A stretch of 64,000 bases of DNA, taken from contig JANQQE010000032.1 of the NCBI GenBank assembly GCA_028285105.1, positions 62,001 to 126,000 on the forward strand. The letters run 5' to 3'. This document shows, one piece after another, positions 8,943 to 18,286 of the stretch. The position numbers and the translations under genes are program-made. The stretch's first letter is position 1. Every line of letters starts with the position of its first letter. The notes beneath the pieces were generated by a model that was not told the origin of the DNA, did not search any database, and worked only from the letters and a program-made list of their open reading frames with translations. The DNA is from Alphaproteobacteria bacterium. GTDB lineage: Bacteria > Planctomycetota > Phycisphaerae > UBA1845.

Positions 8943-10201
8943 CGTTCGACGATCCAGGCGAGGGCGAAGGGGCTGAACCACGCGGCGAACACCCAGGCTG
9001 GCATGACCCATTCGCCGGTTTGCGCGCGGTTTCCGTCGGCTTCGAAGTACACGACAGCCGCCCAACAAAGAACGATCCAAGCCCATCGAACGCGCGACCA
9101 CGCAAAGAACAGAAACCACGTCAGATACCATGCGTGAACCACCGGGAGGGCAAGCACGAGTGCGGCAAATATGCGCGTTGCGTATTTGGGGAGTTCAAGT
9201 CGCTTGATCGCAAGAACGATTGCGTATGTTGCGACAATGGTGGCAGCGATGATTCGTGCGGTTCGGTCGCCCACCCACGAATCAAGCAGCGTCACAATCG
9301 CTCCGAGGCTTGTGGTCGAGTCTCCGAATCGCAAAAGGCTATCGAAAACATGCCAGCCCGCATCTGCAAAGGGTAAGTAGCACGCAACAACAACTGCGAA
9401 GGTTACTGGTACGGCAAGGGGTTTGCGAAATGCAATCCACGGCATCAAAACGACAGCCACCGTCTTCGCAGAAATCGCCGCGCCCAAGAGAACTGCGCAG
9501 AACCAGAGACGATCGCGGCTAGACGCAAGGCCAGCAGCCGCCAACGCGCACAGCATCAACGTGTCCTGATGCCCTTCGATCGCAAACGACGTGATCGTCA
9601 GTGGGCAAAGAGCAAAGATGGAAGCCCAATGCGGTGCGCGCCCGATTCGTACAAGCAATTGCCCCAGAAGATGGATTGCCATCAATTCAAACAGAACGAT
9701 GAATGCCTTGACGACCAGGACCGAGTCGCTGATCGCACTCGTCAATCGAAACATGAGTTGCGATAGCGGCGGATAGATCGCCGGATAGTCGGGGTGGTTT
9801 ATTCGCGGCCAATTGGGATCTTCGCGAATGAGGATGGGGTCGTTGGTGTTGGCAGGAATCGTGACGTACGGGTTCAGGCCATGGCGTTGAATCTTGCCTT
9901 CCCAAACGTATCGATGCAGATCGTCGCTGGGCACGGTGTGCAGAAGCGCGACTCGAATCAGGACGATCCCCAAGAACCACATCGGCCACGATCCAAGTCG
10001 TGATGTTTCAATCTCATGCAGGGCATAGACAATGAGTCCGAACCCAACAAACCCGACCATCCACGCCAATTGAAAGATGCGAAGGTGATGACGGTAATCA
10101 ACAAGGTTCGCACAAACGCCAACGAATACAATCACGAGCAACCAGCCGACAACAATCGGCTTGGCCAGCCCGCGACCCTTTGATTCGATTGCTTCGCCCA
10201 T
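8918..10201 (-). CDS. Polytopic GT-C type (mannosyl)transferase, polyprenol-phosphate-sugar dependent (putative)
   Basis: Predicted multi-pass membrane glycosyltransferase of the GT-C fold, probably using a lipid-linked sugar donor to extend an envelope glycan. The 427-residue sequence has about ten hydrophobic helices. The first extracytoplasmic loop carries TVPSDDLHRYVWEGKIQRHG followed by LNPY, the acidic motif and NPY pattern of bacterial alpha-mannosyltransferase-like GT-C proteins. INHPDYPAIYPPLSQLMF follows, and a mid-protein EGHQD block resembles the second conserved region. The donor sugar cannot be deduced. It lies 30 bp downstream of the GT2 gene, same strand, which suggests one exopolysaccharide or glycolipid operon with it. 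No clear Shine-Dalgarno precedes the ATG at 10201. Confidence 0.7.
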   Translation of the reverse strand: MGEAIESKGRGLAKPIVVGWLLVIVFVGVCANLVDYRHHLRIFQLAWMVGFVGFGLIVYALHEIETSRLGSWPMWFLGIVLIRVALLHTVPSDDLHRYVWEGKIQRHGLNPYVTIPANTNDPILIREDPNWPRINHPDYPAIYPPLSQLMFRLTSAISDSVLVVKAFIVLFELMAIHLLGQLLVRIGRAPHWASIFALCPLTITSFAIEGHQDTLMLCALAAAGLASSRDRLWFCAVLLGAAISAKTVAVVLMPWIAFRKPLAVPVTFAVVVACYLPFADAGWHVFDSLLRFGDSTTSLGAIVTLLDSWVGDRTARIIAATIVATYAIVLAIKRLELPKYATRIFAALVLALPVVHAWYLTWFLFFAWSRVRWAWIVLCWAAVVYFEADGNRAQTGEWVMPAWVFAAWFSPFALAWIVERYLGFDKS

Positions 10202-10231
10202 GCGTTTGGAAAGGCGGTCCGAAAGCGCTTG

Positions 10232-11764
10232 TTAGTTGGATGTAGCCTGCATCGCTGGTGAAGCGTTGGGTTCGACCACTTCGTCCGAATTGCCTTTTTT
10301 GCGTCGCTCGGGCCGCGACAACACACCCATCCACAGAAAACCCAGACCGTAAAGCAGCAGGAACACACTGAAAAAATACCGGTGGCTGTCGAGGTATTGC
10401 TTGAACGTCCAAAGCGAATAGATACCCAGCAAGATTTCAACAAGCCAAAGCTGCTGCTGAGCGACCTGATAGTTGCTCGTCGCGCGGCGACCTTCGACGC
10501 TGCCCGATTTCGGCGTGCGCACGAACTCTCCACCTTTTAGATACAGTCCACGAATAACCGCGATCGTGTTGTTCACGCAAATGCCCATGCCCAAGAGCAA
10601 CATGCTGGGGATCACGCGGATTCCACCCCAGCCATCGCCAAGTGCAAACCGGGCATACGTATAAACTGCTGACGGAATGATCGCTGTCACGCAGACGATC
10701 GCCCAGACGCCATAGAACCAATCCTGAAAGTGCGCACCCTTGAGCCAGATTAACAGCATGGGTCGGGCAACCACCGCAAGGATGAGCATGAAAAACGCAA
10801 CGGTGTAGTGCGTCAGGTGCAACGATGCTTCGATTTTTTGTGCCATCGAAAGATGCGAACGCCAGATGCGCGGCAGCAATTTGCGGGCGACTTGAATCGA
10901 ACCGGTGGCCCAGCGGCGCTGTTGACTCTTGAATGCACTGGCGGTTCCGGGCAGTTCGGCAGGGCAGGAGACATCGACGCAGTATTCAATCTCCCAACCC
11001 GCCAGTTGGGCGCGGTACGAAAGGTCAAGGTCTTCGGTGAGTGTGTCGGCTGACCATCCGCCGACCTTTTCGTCGAGGATCGCCGCCTTCCGCCAGATGC
11101 CTGCCGTCCCGTTGAAGTTCATCAACAGGCCGTTCCATGCGCGGGCACCTTGTTCGATGGCAAAGTGTCCGTCGATGCCCAATGCCTGCGCGCGGGTCAG
11201 CCACGATTCGTCTCGGTTGAGATGCGCCCATCGTCCCTGCATGCATGCGGCTTTGGGATTGGCGTGCAGTAGCGCGATGCATTTCTTGAGGAACACAGGC
11301 GGCGGCGCAAAGTCGGCATCAAAGATCGCGAGGTACTCGCCTTTGGCTTGAGGCGTTGCGTGGGCGAGGGCGCCGGCTTTGTAACCGTGACGGTTCTCGC
11401 GACGGACGGCTTTGATGTCGTAGCCCTGATTGGCGTATTGGTGAACGATCTTGTCGATCAGGTTGCTGCATTCGTCGGTGCTGTCGTCGAGTACTTGAAT
11501 TTGGTGTTTGTCCTTTGGGTAGTCGAGGGCTACGACCGCATCGATCAAGCGGGTGACAACATCGGATTCGTTGTAGACGGGCAGTTGCGTGGTGACGATG
11601 GGCCAGGATGCGCGATCGTCGGCATCGACGAATCCATCGATTGTCGCTTTCTGTTCAGCGCGTTTGGCTTTTTGTTTGCGCGAGAACAACGCGAGCAGAA
11701 CGGCAAGGTGAAAGCCATACCCTGCGGCTGCCAAACTTGCGACGAAAAACAATACGAATGACAT
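10232..11764 (-). CDS. Processive family-2 glycosyltransferase, cellulose-synthase-like (CslA-type)
   Basis: Inner-membrane polymerising glycosyltransferase that probably makes a beta-linked polysaccharide. The catalytic signature D, DxD, TED, QxxRW is complete: VLDDSTDE, FDADFAPP, TLTEDLDLSYRA and SQQRRWATG. An N-terminal membrane helix (MSFVLFFVASLAAAGYGFHL) precedes the catalytic domain, and about four helices follow, as in bacterial glucomannan- or cellulose-synthase-like enzymes. The start is uncertain: I give the ATG at 11764. A TTG at 11785 has a GGAG 12 nt upstream, and the frame is open to a TTG at 11824. It lies between the DUF547 gene and the GT-C gene, same strand. The product sugar is unknown. 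Confidence 0.87.
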   Translation of the reverse strand: MSFVLFFVASLAAAGYGFHLAVLLALFSRKQKAKRAEQKATIDGFVDADDRASWPIVTTQLPVYNESDVVTRLIDAVVALDYPKDKHQIQVLDDSTDECSNLIDKIVHQYANQGYDIKAVRRENRHGYKAGALAHATPQAKGEYLAIFDADFAPPPVFLKKCIALLHANPKAACMQGRWAHLNRDESWLTRAQALGIDGHFAIEQGARAWNGLLMNFNGTAGIWRKAAILDEKVGGWSADTLTEDLDLSYRAQLAGWEIEYCVDVSCPAELPGTASAFKSQQRRWATGSIQVARKLLPRIWRSHLSMAQKIEASLHLTHYTVAFFMLILAVVARPMLLIWLKGAHFQDWFYGVWAIVCVTAIIPSAVYTYARFALGDGWGGIRVIPSMLLLGMGICVNNTIAVIRGLYLKGGEFVRTPKSGSVEGRRATSNYQVAQQQLWLVEILLGIYSLWTFKQYLDSHRYFFSVFLLLYGLGFLWMGVLSRPERRKKGNSDEVVEPNASPAMQATSN

Positions 11765-11857
11765 GTCAACGAGTATGGGTTGCAAACTATTATTAATCTC
11801 CAAGTCGTTTCGCTGAAACAGCAAGGTGGTATCAAGGTGAAATTCGGATCGATGTGC

Positions 11858-12790
11858 TTACTTGTGCCAAATGTTCAGTTTCCAGTCATACTTGGTGTAC
11901 GACATCTGCCACTGATCGGATCGCAGCGAATCGGCCAGCGAGTCATCACGTACATAGTTTGCTGCGAACTCAAAGACGCTGTTTTCGGATTTTGTATAAC
12001 GAGAGTCAACAAAATCGGACTCGTACCACTGCATCAGCTCGGAAACGTACCATGTATGATCGCGCAAATTGAATTTGCTTCGTGATGAACCGGTCAGGAA
12101 AGATTTAGTTGCGAATTCCAATTGAGCGTCGATGCGCTTCGCATCATAGGCCTCACGTTGAAGTCTTGGGCAGCCTCGTGCACAGCACACCAAAGCGAAG
12201 TGGATTCTTGGATCTGCGTCCTTGGGAGCGTCAAACAAATACACGCTGCTTTTCCTGGGATGAATGCCCTTCCATTGCCGAAGTAGAATTCTTTTCTCGA
12301 TTTCGTCCAAGCTATACCGCTGCCCTGCTACGGCAAATTCCAATCCTTCGAAGAACCCCTTATTCGGTGGAAGGCCGTCGATCGGCTGATCGATAACGGA
12401 AAATGTATCTTGCTTTGAACGGTCGTCAGGCAATTTCCAACACACAGCATAAATCGCAAGCGCGTTGTACGCATTGATCCAATAGGCTTTGGAAGCATTG
12501 GAGTCATTCATGCTCGTTGGGTCGGTCTGAGACAAGAGAGTGACAAATCCCAGAAGATTGGGGTCGTTCTTCGCGCCCGCATAGTTGACCAGTCCGTCTT
12601 CGTTGACATGCTCGGCCAAGAATGCCGTCCAAAGGGCGGTGTCGTATTGCGCAGATTGCCCGATGGAATTTGCAGAAGCGGCGGCTGGAACTGGCACATC
12701 CAAACCGAAAGCGTCCGAGCCAGACCCGCCAATCGCCATAAATGCGAGGATCGTCAAGGCTGATCTTAGGTTGTCGTGCGGATTTAGCAT
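11858..12790 (-). CDS. Exported DUF547-domain protein
   Basis: A 310-residue protein with an N-terminal export signal (hydrophobic ALTILAFMAIGGSGSDAFG, then a Pro/Ala-rich linker) and a DUF547 domain. The domain is recognised by SKAYWINAYNALAIYAV, the region IHFALVCCARGCPRL with its paired Cys, and DAQLEFATKSFL. The biochemical role of DUF547 is not established; in bacteria it is often found near envelope or redox genes. GAGGAATC stands just before the ATG at 12790, a close but usable ribosome site. It is the first gene of an apparent operon with the GT2 and GT-C glycosyltransferases, so a part in polysaccharide export or modification is possible but only inferred. Confidence 0.82.
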   Translation of the reverse strand: MLNPHDNLRSALTILAFMAIGGSGSDAFGLDVPVPAAASANSIGQSAQYDTALWTAFLAEHVNEDGLVNYAGAKNDPNLLGFVTLLSQTDPTSMNDSNASKAYWINAYNALAIYAVCWKLPDDRSKQDTFSVIDQPIDGLPPNKGFFEGLEFAVAGQRYSLDEIEKRILLRQWKGIHPRKSSVYLFDAPKDADPRIHFALVCCARGCPRLQREAYDAKRIDAQLEFATKSFLTGSSRSKFNLRDHTWYVSELMQWYESDFVDSRYTKSENSVFEFAANYVRDDSLADSLRSDQWQMSYTKYDWKLNIWHK

Positions 12791-13097
12791 GATTCCTCAT
12801 GGACGCGAAGTTTGACCGCTCGCTCACCATATCGCCATTCGCCGCTCCCTCGAATGCTGGATGAGTGTACTGGGGCTATTGATTGCATCGGTCAACCAAT
12901 CGCGCCCAGAAGCGCATCCTTTTAGTCGAATTACCCTTTTTGGTCCAGCCACGGGGGTTTTGTGGCGGTTGTTGCGGTGGTCGGACCATGCAGGCATTAC
13001 ATTGACACTTTCGGGGGCGATCGTTACGATCCGCCACTCGCCTGTCAGCCGACAAAATGTGTCTTATTTCACCGAAATTTTGCAAGGATTCGATGCG
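12791..13097. other. Intergenic region between DUF547 gene and icd
   Basis: A 307-bp divergent gap. A longer open frame runs through it in the icd phase from 12861, but the codon content there is unlike icd and it has no family similarity, so I treat it as leader DNA. It holds a strong promoter-like sequence for icd at 13002-13030. I saw no RNA gene or obvious terminator in it. Confidence 0.6.
13002..13030 (+). promoter_or_regulatory. Sigma-70-type promoter for icd
   Basis: A perfect -35 TTGACA (13002-13007) and a -10 TACGAT (13025-13030) are separated by exactly 17 nt. Transcription would start near 13037, giving a leader of about 60 nt before the icd ATG at 13098. This is the best housekeeping promoter match seen in the window. 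Confidence 0.6.
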
Positions 13098-14363
13098 ATG
13101 AATACCGCTTCAGCACAGCTTAAACCACCCACATCGGGCGCTACGATTTCTATGGGCAAGGACGGCTTGAATGTCCCCAGCAACCCAGTCATCCCATTCA
13201 TCGAAGGCGACGGTATCGGGCGCGACATCTGGCGGGCGGCAGTTCGCGTATTCGATGCAGCCGTCGAGAAGGCCTACGGTGGTGAGCGCAAGATCGAGTG
13301 GTACGAAGTGTTGGCTGGCGAGAAGGCGCACGACGCCACCGGTTCATGGCTGCCCGACGAAACGCTCAAGGCATTTGAAACGTATCTCGTCGGAATCAAG
13401 GGACCGCTGACAACGCCGGTCGGTGGCGGGATCCGTTCGCTCAACGTGGCCCTTCGCCAGCAGCTTGATCTCTATACGTGCCTGCGTCCGGTGCAATACT
13501 TTACGGGCGTGCCCTCACCGGTGAAGCACCCGGAAAAGACCGACATGGTCATCTTCCGCGAGAACTCCGAAGACATCTATGCCGGCATCGAATTTGAAAA
13601 CGGTTCTGAAGACAACAAGAAGTTCAAGAAATTGTTCCAAGCCGAATTCCCTGAGCTTTACAAAAAGATTCGCTTCCCCGATTCGGCGGGCATCGGTATC
13701 AAGCCGGTCAGTCAGGAAGGCACCGAGCGGATCGTCAAAGCCGCCATCAAATACGCGATCGACAACGACAAGCCTTCGGTCACCTTGATCCACAAAGGCA
13801 ACATCATGAAATTCACCGAAGGTGGGTTCCGCGATTGGGGCTACGAGATTTCGAAGAATATGTTCGGTGCGACCGAACTCGACGGTGGGCCTTGGACGCA
13901 CTTCAACAACCCGAAGACGGGCAAGCAGATCATCATCAAGGACGTCATCGCCGATGCGTTCCTCCAACAGTTGTTGCTTCGACCGGCAGAGTACAGCGTC
14001 ATCGCGACGATGAACCTCAACGGCGATTACATTTCCGATGCGTTGGCCGCCTGCGTCGGCGGGATCGGTATCGCACCGGGTGGTAACATCAACTACGACA
14101 CCGGAACCGCGATCTTTGAAGCGACGCATGGAACGGCTCCGAAGTACGCCGATCAGGACAAGGTGAACCCTGGCTCGGTGATTCTTTCGGGTGAGATGAT
14201 GTTCCGTTACCTCGGTTGGACCGAAGCCGCAGACGCGGTGCTGAAGGGTATCGACGGTGCGATTGGTGCGAAGACGGTGACGTACGATTTCCATCGTTTG
14301 ATGGAAGGCGCGACGCTGCTCAAGTGCAGCGAGTTCGGCGACGCCGTCATCAAGCACATGTAA
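13098..14363 (+). CDS. icd: Isocitrate dehydrogenase, NADP-dependent
   Basis: Converts isocitrate to 2-oxoglutarate and CO2 in the citric acid cycle, making NADPH. The 421-residue product matches the length of the E. coli-type enzyme. Substrate-site motif [13 protein letters not shown] (about residue 153) contains the Ser that is the phosphorylation site in E. coli. The active-site Lys and Asn lie in [13 protein letters not shown], the metal Asp in [11 protein letters not shown] and [31 protein letters not shown] has the Lys-Tyr and Val that select NADP. I chose the ATG at 13098, with AAGGA nine bases upstream; the longer open frame from 12861 is not supported by the family. An aldo/keto reductase gene follows 39 bp later. 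Confidence 0.96.
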   Translation: MNTASAQLKPPTSGATISMGKDGLNVPSNPVIPFIEGDGIGRDIWRAAVRVFDAAVEKAYGGERKIEWYEVLAGEKAHDATGSWLPDETLKAFETYLVGIKGPLTTPVGGGIRSLNVALRQQLDLYTCLRPVQYFTGVPSPVKHPEKTDMVIFRENSEDIYAGIEFENGSEDNKKFKKLFQAEFPELYKKIRFPDSAGIGIKPVSQEGTERIVKAAIKYAIDNDKPSVTLIHKGNIMKFTEGGFRDWGYEISKNMFGATELDGGPWTHFNNPKTGKQIIIKDVIADAFLQQLLLRPAEYSVIATMNLNGDYISDALAACVGGIGIAPGGNINYDTGTAIFEATHGTAPKYADQDKVNPGSVILSGEMMFRYLGWTEAADAVLKGIDGAIGAKTVTYDFHRLMEGATLLKCSEFGDAVIKHM

Positions 14364-14402
14364 CGAATATCTTTGGTCGTTCGTTGGCGAAGGGCGGGGG
14401 CG

Positions 14403-15389
14403 ATGCAGAAGCGGCGATTGGGTCATTGCGGCATCGAAGTGTCCGAGGTCAGTCTCGGTTGCTGGACGATGGGCGGTCCCAACTGGTCGCAGGGCAATCC
14501 GGTTGGCTGGGCCGATGTTGACGAAGGTGAATGCATCGAAGCCATTCACCACGCCCTCGATAGCGGTGTCAATCATTTCGACAATGCCGACGTGTATGGC
14601 AACGGTCGTGCCGAACGGATGCTGGCCGAGGCGTTGGGCGATCGGCGTAAAGATGTTATCGTCGCGACGAAGGTGGGGCACTTCAAAGGCACTGCCGTCC
14701 ACGCTTATGACCCGCTGCACATTCGCCACCAATGCGAGCAGTCGCTGCGCAATCTCAATTCCGACTACATCGACGTGTATTACTTCCATCATGGCGACTT
14801 CGGTGAATCCGACATGTTTGTCGATGGCGCGGTCGAGGTGGCGAACCGTTTGAAGGACGAGGGTAAGATTCGGGCGATTGGGCTGAGTGCCTACAACGAC
14901 GACGACTTCACGCGACTTGTCCCGAAGATTAAGCCGACGGTGCTGCAAAGCTGGGCCCATTGCATGGACGATGGATTCATTCGCAGCGGCGGGGCGGTGA
15001 ACCAATTGCTTGAAGCGCACGACATGGCATTCGTTGCGTTCAGTCCGCTTAACCAAGGGATTCTGCTCGGTAAGTACAGCAGCGAGAAAGCGCCGTCATT
15101 TCCGGAAGGCGACATCCGCAGCAACCGCGACAAGTTCAAAGCCGATGGTTTGCGAGCGGCGAACGTTTGCGTCGATCAAATCAAAGAAATGTTCGGTTCT
15201 TCGATAGATGAGATGGCCCGAGTTGCCCTGCAATACGTACTCGCCCATGATCGCGTCGCGTGCGTGATTCCCGGTTTTCGCAACAAACGCCAGGTCGAAT
15301 GCAACCTGTCAGCCGCCGGCAAACCGCTGAGCGACGCCGAGGTTCGCACCATCCGCGACATCTACGAGGCGTGTCCAGTCGGCCAATAA
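14403..15389 (+). CDS. Aldo/keto reductase
   Basis: NAD(P)H-dependent oxidoreductase of the aldo/keto reductase superfamily, substrate unknown. The 328-residue protein starts MQKRRLGHCGIEVSEVSLGCW, the usual first beta strands. The catalytic tetrad is visible: Asp and Tyr in FDNADVYGNGRAE, Lys in VATKVGHF, His in YYFHHGD. The C-terminal cofactor region ACVIPGFRNKRQVECNL is also recognisable. I chose the ATG at 14403; the frame opens at a GTG 30 bases earlier whose extra residues (VVRWRRAGA) do not fit the family. A G-rich stretch lies before the ATG. It may be co-transcribed with icd and converges on pgeF. Confidence 0.9.
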   Translation: MQKRRLGHCGIEVSEVSLGCWTMGGPNWSQGNPVGWADVDEGECIEAIHHALDSGVNHFDNADVYGNGRAERMLAEALGDRRKDVIVATKVGHFKGTAVHAYDPLHIRHQCEQSLRNLNSDYIDVYYFHHGDFGESDMFVDGAVEVANRLKDEGKIRAIGLSAYNDDDFTRLVPKIKPTVLQSWAHCMDDGFIRSGGAVNQLLEAHDMAFVAFSPLNQGILLGKYSSEKAPSFPEGDIRSNRDKFKADGLRAANVCVDQIKEMFGSSIDEMARVALQYVLAHDRVACVIPGFRNKRQVECNLSAAGKPLSDAEVRTIRDIYEACPVGQ

Positions 15390-15406
15390 GCCCGTCAGTC
15401 AACAAG

Positions 15407-16201
15407 TTAATTCGCGATTCGTGCCAACAGCGTCGCCTGCCCGGCATTGGGCCCTTGCCGGCGATAAGAAAAGAAACGTTCATCACAAATGGTGCATTGA
15501 GACGGCAGGGCGATTTGCTCTGGTGCGACGCCGCATTGTTCCAATTGCATGCCGATCATTGTGGGTAGGTTTAGGTACAACTTCGATTCGTCCGTTTCTT
15601 GTCGCAACACACTCGACGCGTCAACCGCGCTGGCTTCGACTTGCTCGGCGACGTCTTCTTTGATTTCGTAGCAGCAACCGCCAGCGCATGGTCCGATGGT
15701 CGCCCATGCTTCCGTCATGTTCGCGCCAAGCTTTTCGGTCATTGTTGCGATCAACGCTGCGACGACATTCAAGCACGAACCTTTCCATCCACTGTGTGCA
15801 AGGCCCAGCACTTTCTGCGCAGGATCGAATACCATCACTGTCGGGCAGTCGGCTGTGAATACCATTAGGGTGATGCCGGGATCGTTGGTTGCGAATCCAT
15901 CGACTCCGTCGAGGACGCGGCGCCCGTCTTTGGCACCGACGACAGCAATATTTTGATCGTGGGCTTGTTTCGCGCATACGAGGCATTCGATTGAGGAACC
16001 GATTGCTGCGCAAGCTTTGATCCGGCGCAGGATGGTGCGGTCGGTATCGCTACCGCTTGTCGTGGACATGTTGCATCCGAGCGGCGCAAAAGCGTGCCTG
16101 ACGCTGCCCATGTCGTTGATGAATGATGACCGCCAAAACACGTCATCGGGCACATGCGGCGGTGACCAGCCGGCATCGGCATATTGTGTTGGCGTATGCA
16201 T
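15407..16201 (-). CDS. pgeF: PgeF/YfiH-family (multicopper-polyphenol-oxidase-like) protein
   Basis: Member of the YfiH/PgeF (DUF152, laccase-domain) family. E. coli PgeF hydrolyses mis-incorporated Ser from the peptidoglycan precursor UDP-MurNAc-Ser; other members show purine nucleoside phosphorylase activity. The putative metal ligands are present: His in CAKQAHDQNI, Cys in FTADCPTVMVF, His in GLAHSGWKGS. The family end IGPCAGGCCYEI and the C-terminal FFSYRR are also visible. The start ATG at 16199-16201 overlaps the TGA of the upstream dehydrogenase (TGATG), and a GTG directly before it could serve too. Translational coupling with the dehydrogenase is likely. It converges on the aldo/keto reductase gene with a 17-bp gap. 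Confidence 0.88.
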   Translation of the reverse strand: MHTPTQYADAGWSPPHVPDDVFWRSSFINDMGSVRHAFAPLGCNMSTTSGSDTDRTILRRIKACAAIGSSIECLVCAKQAHDQNIAVVGAKDGRRVLDGVDGFATNDPGITLMVFTADCPTVMVFDPAQKVLGLAHSGWKGSCLNVVAALIATMTEKLGANMTEAWATIGPCAGGCCYEIKEDVAEQVEASAVDASSVLRQETDESKLYLNLPTMIGMQLEQCGVAPEQIALPSQCTICDERFFSYRRQGPNAGQATLLARIAN

Positions 16202-17157
16202 CACGGGTTGATTTTGAGCAGCACCTTGACGGAGTTGGGTTTGGCGTTGATCTCGAATGCTTCAAGTCCGCGTTCGATGCCGATAGTGCGGGTGATCATG
16301 GAGCGCACGTCGATCTGCCGACGGGCGAGCGAGGCGATGGCGTCGGCGAAGGGGCCACAACGACTGCCGACGATGTTGAATTCGTTGATCACCGTCGGGG
16401 CTAGGTCGATCTTGCCACCGTCAGCGTAGGTGCTTTTGAGGACGATCGTCCCGCGCGGGCGGACCATTTGCTGCGCGATCGCCAACCCTTCCGGCGACCC
16501 GGTGCATTCGATGACCACATCGCGATCGTTACGTGGTGCCAGTCGCTGCACATCGATCGATTGAATGTGTTTTTTTTCGGCTAACTCCAGCGTGTGCGGG
16601 TTGCGCCCGACCACGTCGAGGCGGCAGTCGAGCGTTGATATCACCTGCGCGATAAGCAGCCCGAGTTTACCGCTGCCGACCACGCTGACATGCATGCGGT
16701 CGTCGAGCGGAACCTGCTTGATGACCTGCCAGGCGGCTGCTAACGGTTCGACGAATACGGCTTCCTCGTCGGAGACATTGTCGGGAATCTCGTGCAAATT
16801 GCGAACCGGCATGGTGACAAAGTCCGCAAAGCACCCATCCTTGTTGAGAATGCCCAGCACGGTGCGATTCGGACAATGGTTGGATAGACCGGCTTGGCAT
16901 ATGGGGCAGGACTGACAGACGCAGTTAATCTCGCAGGCGACGCGCTTGGAGACCCACTCGTCGGGACCGGTCACGACTTCGCCGACCATTTCGTGACCCA
17001 GCACACCGCTAAAACCCATGTATCCTTGCATGAGCGCAACATCGGTGCTGCAAATACCCGCATAACGCACCTTCACGAGGCACTCCCTGTCGCCCGGCGT
17101 GGGGTTGGGGTAGTCGTCGCGAAAGGTCAGTTGTTTATCGAATACGAGGGCTCTCAA
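16201..17157 (-). CDS. Zinc-dependent medium-chain alcohol/polyol dehydrogenase
   Basis: NAD(P)-dependent medium-chain dehydrogenase/reductase, substrate unknown; by layout it resembles threonine or sorbitol dehydrogenase-like enzymes. The 318-residue protein shows the catalytic-zinc residues (AGICSTD Cys, GHEMVGEV His-Glu) and a structural-zinc lobe with four Cys (CVCQSCPICQAGLSNHC). The Rossmann nucleotide site is VVGSGKLGLL, followed by the KSTYADGGKIDL region. It is somewhat shorter than the usual 340-350 residues. The start is TTG at 17157, which gives the conventional MDR opening (M)RALVFD. It lies 18 bp after the HEAT lipoprotein gene and overlaps pgeF by one base. Confidence 0.9.
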   Translation of the reverse strand: MRALVFDKQLTFRDDYPNPTPGDRECLVKVRYAGICSTDVALMQGYMGFSGVLGHEMVGEVVTGPDEWVSKRVACEINCVCQSCPICQAGLSNHCPNRTVLGILNKDGCFADFVTMPVRNLHEIPDNVSDEEAVFVEPLAAAWQVIKQVPLDDRMHVSVVGSGKLGLLIAQVISTLDCRLDVVGRNPHTLELAEKKHIQSIDVQRLAPRNDRDVVIECTGSPEGLAIAQQMVRPRGTIVLKSTYADGGKIDLAPTVINEFNIVGSRCGPFADAIASLARRQIDVRSMITRTIGIERGLEAFEINAKPNSVKVLLKINP

Positions 17158-17175
17158 TGTCTGCTTTCTTAATCT

Positions 17176-17958
17176 TTAGGAATCCCACTTCCACCATGAA
17201 CGTTTCGTTTGCTCCTCTTGCGGAGAGCCGTTCGGTGCATTGGCGAAGGGGTTGGCTGACTTTGAAACGAAGTTGCGCCAATTTTCGGCATCGCAATCGT
17301 ACGATTCGCCGGTAAGTCGGTGTAGCGATTTTTCGGCTTCGTAGCAAATGCCAAAATCGCGTTGACTTAGCGCCGAGATCAGAACGTCGAGCGCCTCGCG
17401 TTTCGGAAAGCAACCGAGCAGGCGAACGGCTTCCAGGCGCACATGGCGTGAGCGATCTTTCGCAACCACATCGCCAGCCAGCGCAACCGATGGCGCAAGT
17501 TCTTCAACTGAGACGCGGTTTTCATCAACGCAATGTCGGATCGTATTCAGTGCCGTCGATCGAACGGAGGCATTGTCGGCAGGCAATTTCAATTGGGCAT
17601 CTTGGCGAAGGATAGCGATCGCCGCATTGCATGCCTCAGGCGACTGCGTCGTATCCAGCACCAGCATCGCCGAAGAACGAACCGGCTCGCTTTCGTCGTT
17701 GGTCGCCACTTCGATCAGTGTTTCGATCACCATCGGATCGCTGACTTGTTTGCTTTCGCCGAGTCGTTGAACGGCACCACGGCGCTCGTCGGCAAACGGG
17801 TCGTTCTTGGCCACCGCGATATAGTGACTGACATCGGAACCAGACAGCATCATTGCTGGTTTGGAATCGCGGAATTTATCAGCACAGCCCCCCGAGATCA
17901 CGGCCGCCGCGATCAGAATCACGAGCAAACTTGAGTGCCTGATTCCAGATCGTCTCAA
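17176..17958 (-). CDS. HEAT-repeat lipoprotein
   Basis: Predicted lipid-anchored periplasmic scaffold of HEAT-type helical repeats. The signal peptide (RRSGIRHSSLLVILIAAAV) ends in a lipobox ISGGC. The mature part has paired helices such as ADERRGAVQRLGESKQ, SEPVRSSAMLVLDTTQ and RSRHVRLEAVRLLGC, and a charged tail. The start is unsettled. A TTG at 17958 gives an ideal lipoprotein signal but has no ribosome site. An ATC at 17985 has GGAG seven bases upstream. The frame is open to a TTG at 18048. No enzyme motif is seen; the role is unknown. It heads a three-gene set with the zinc dehydrogenase and pgeF. Confidence 0.75.
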   Translation of the reverse strand: MRRSGIRHSSLLVILIAAAVISGGCADKFRDSKPAMMLSGSDVSHYIAVAKNDPFADERRGAVQRLGESKQVSDPMVIETLIEVATNDESEPVRSSAMLVLDTTQSPEACNAAIAILRQDAQLKLPADNASVRSTALNTIRHCVDENRVSVEELAPSVALAGDVVAKDRSRHVRLEAVRLLGCFPKREALDVLISALSQRDFGICYEAEKSLHRLTGESYDCDAENWRNFVSKSANPFANAPNGSPQEEQTKRSWWKWDS

Positions 17959-18286
17959 AGTGAGTTGTGGTGATAAGTGAAGGATGGGGCAACTCCAGTC
18001 TTGCGTTGGATTAACTTGTCTGTCACCGCAAATTACCACCTTTGTCAAACCCGCTCAATGGACATCGTCAACGTTCATAGCGGCTGGGTTGTGAAACGGT
18101 TCGCTAAAGGCGCACCCAGGCCATAGACGACGCCTCATTGCGCTCTTACAATGCCAACCGCACCGTCAAAACGCAACTTGTAACAGGGCATCGACGGGGC
18201 GACAGGCAAGTCTTGGCGACCCGCTAGGGTTCTCGACTCGGCACGATCCGTCGCTGCGTGCATTCAACGTAAAGGGAGTTCGCTCA
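17959..18286. other. Divergent intergenic region, HEAT lipoprotein / BamD-like gene
   Basis: About 240-330 bp, depending on the start taken for the HEAT lipoprotein. It contains AAAGGGAG (18271-18278), the ribosome site of the BamD-like gene, and on the minus strand a TTGACA near 18043-18048 without a convincing -10 at normal spacing. No RNA gene, repeat or terminator was seen. Confidence 0.45.

Noticed and set aside
12861-13097. In-frame N-terminal extension of icd
   Set aside because: The extension includes the promoter TTGACA-N17-TACGAT and has no similarity to the enzyme; the ATG at 13098 has a ribosome site.
13515-15056. 513-codon minus-strand frame across icd and the aldo/keto reductase
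   Set aside because: It runs antisense to two well-supported enzymes, spans their gap and has no family features.
18043-18048. TTGACA on the minus strand upstream of the HEAT lipoprotein
   Set aside because: No acceptable -10 hexamer lies 15-19 nt downstream.
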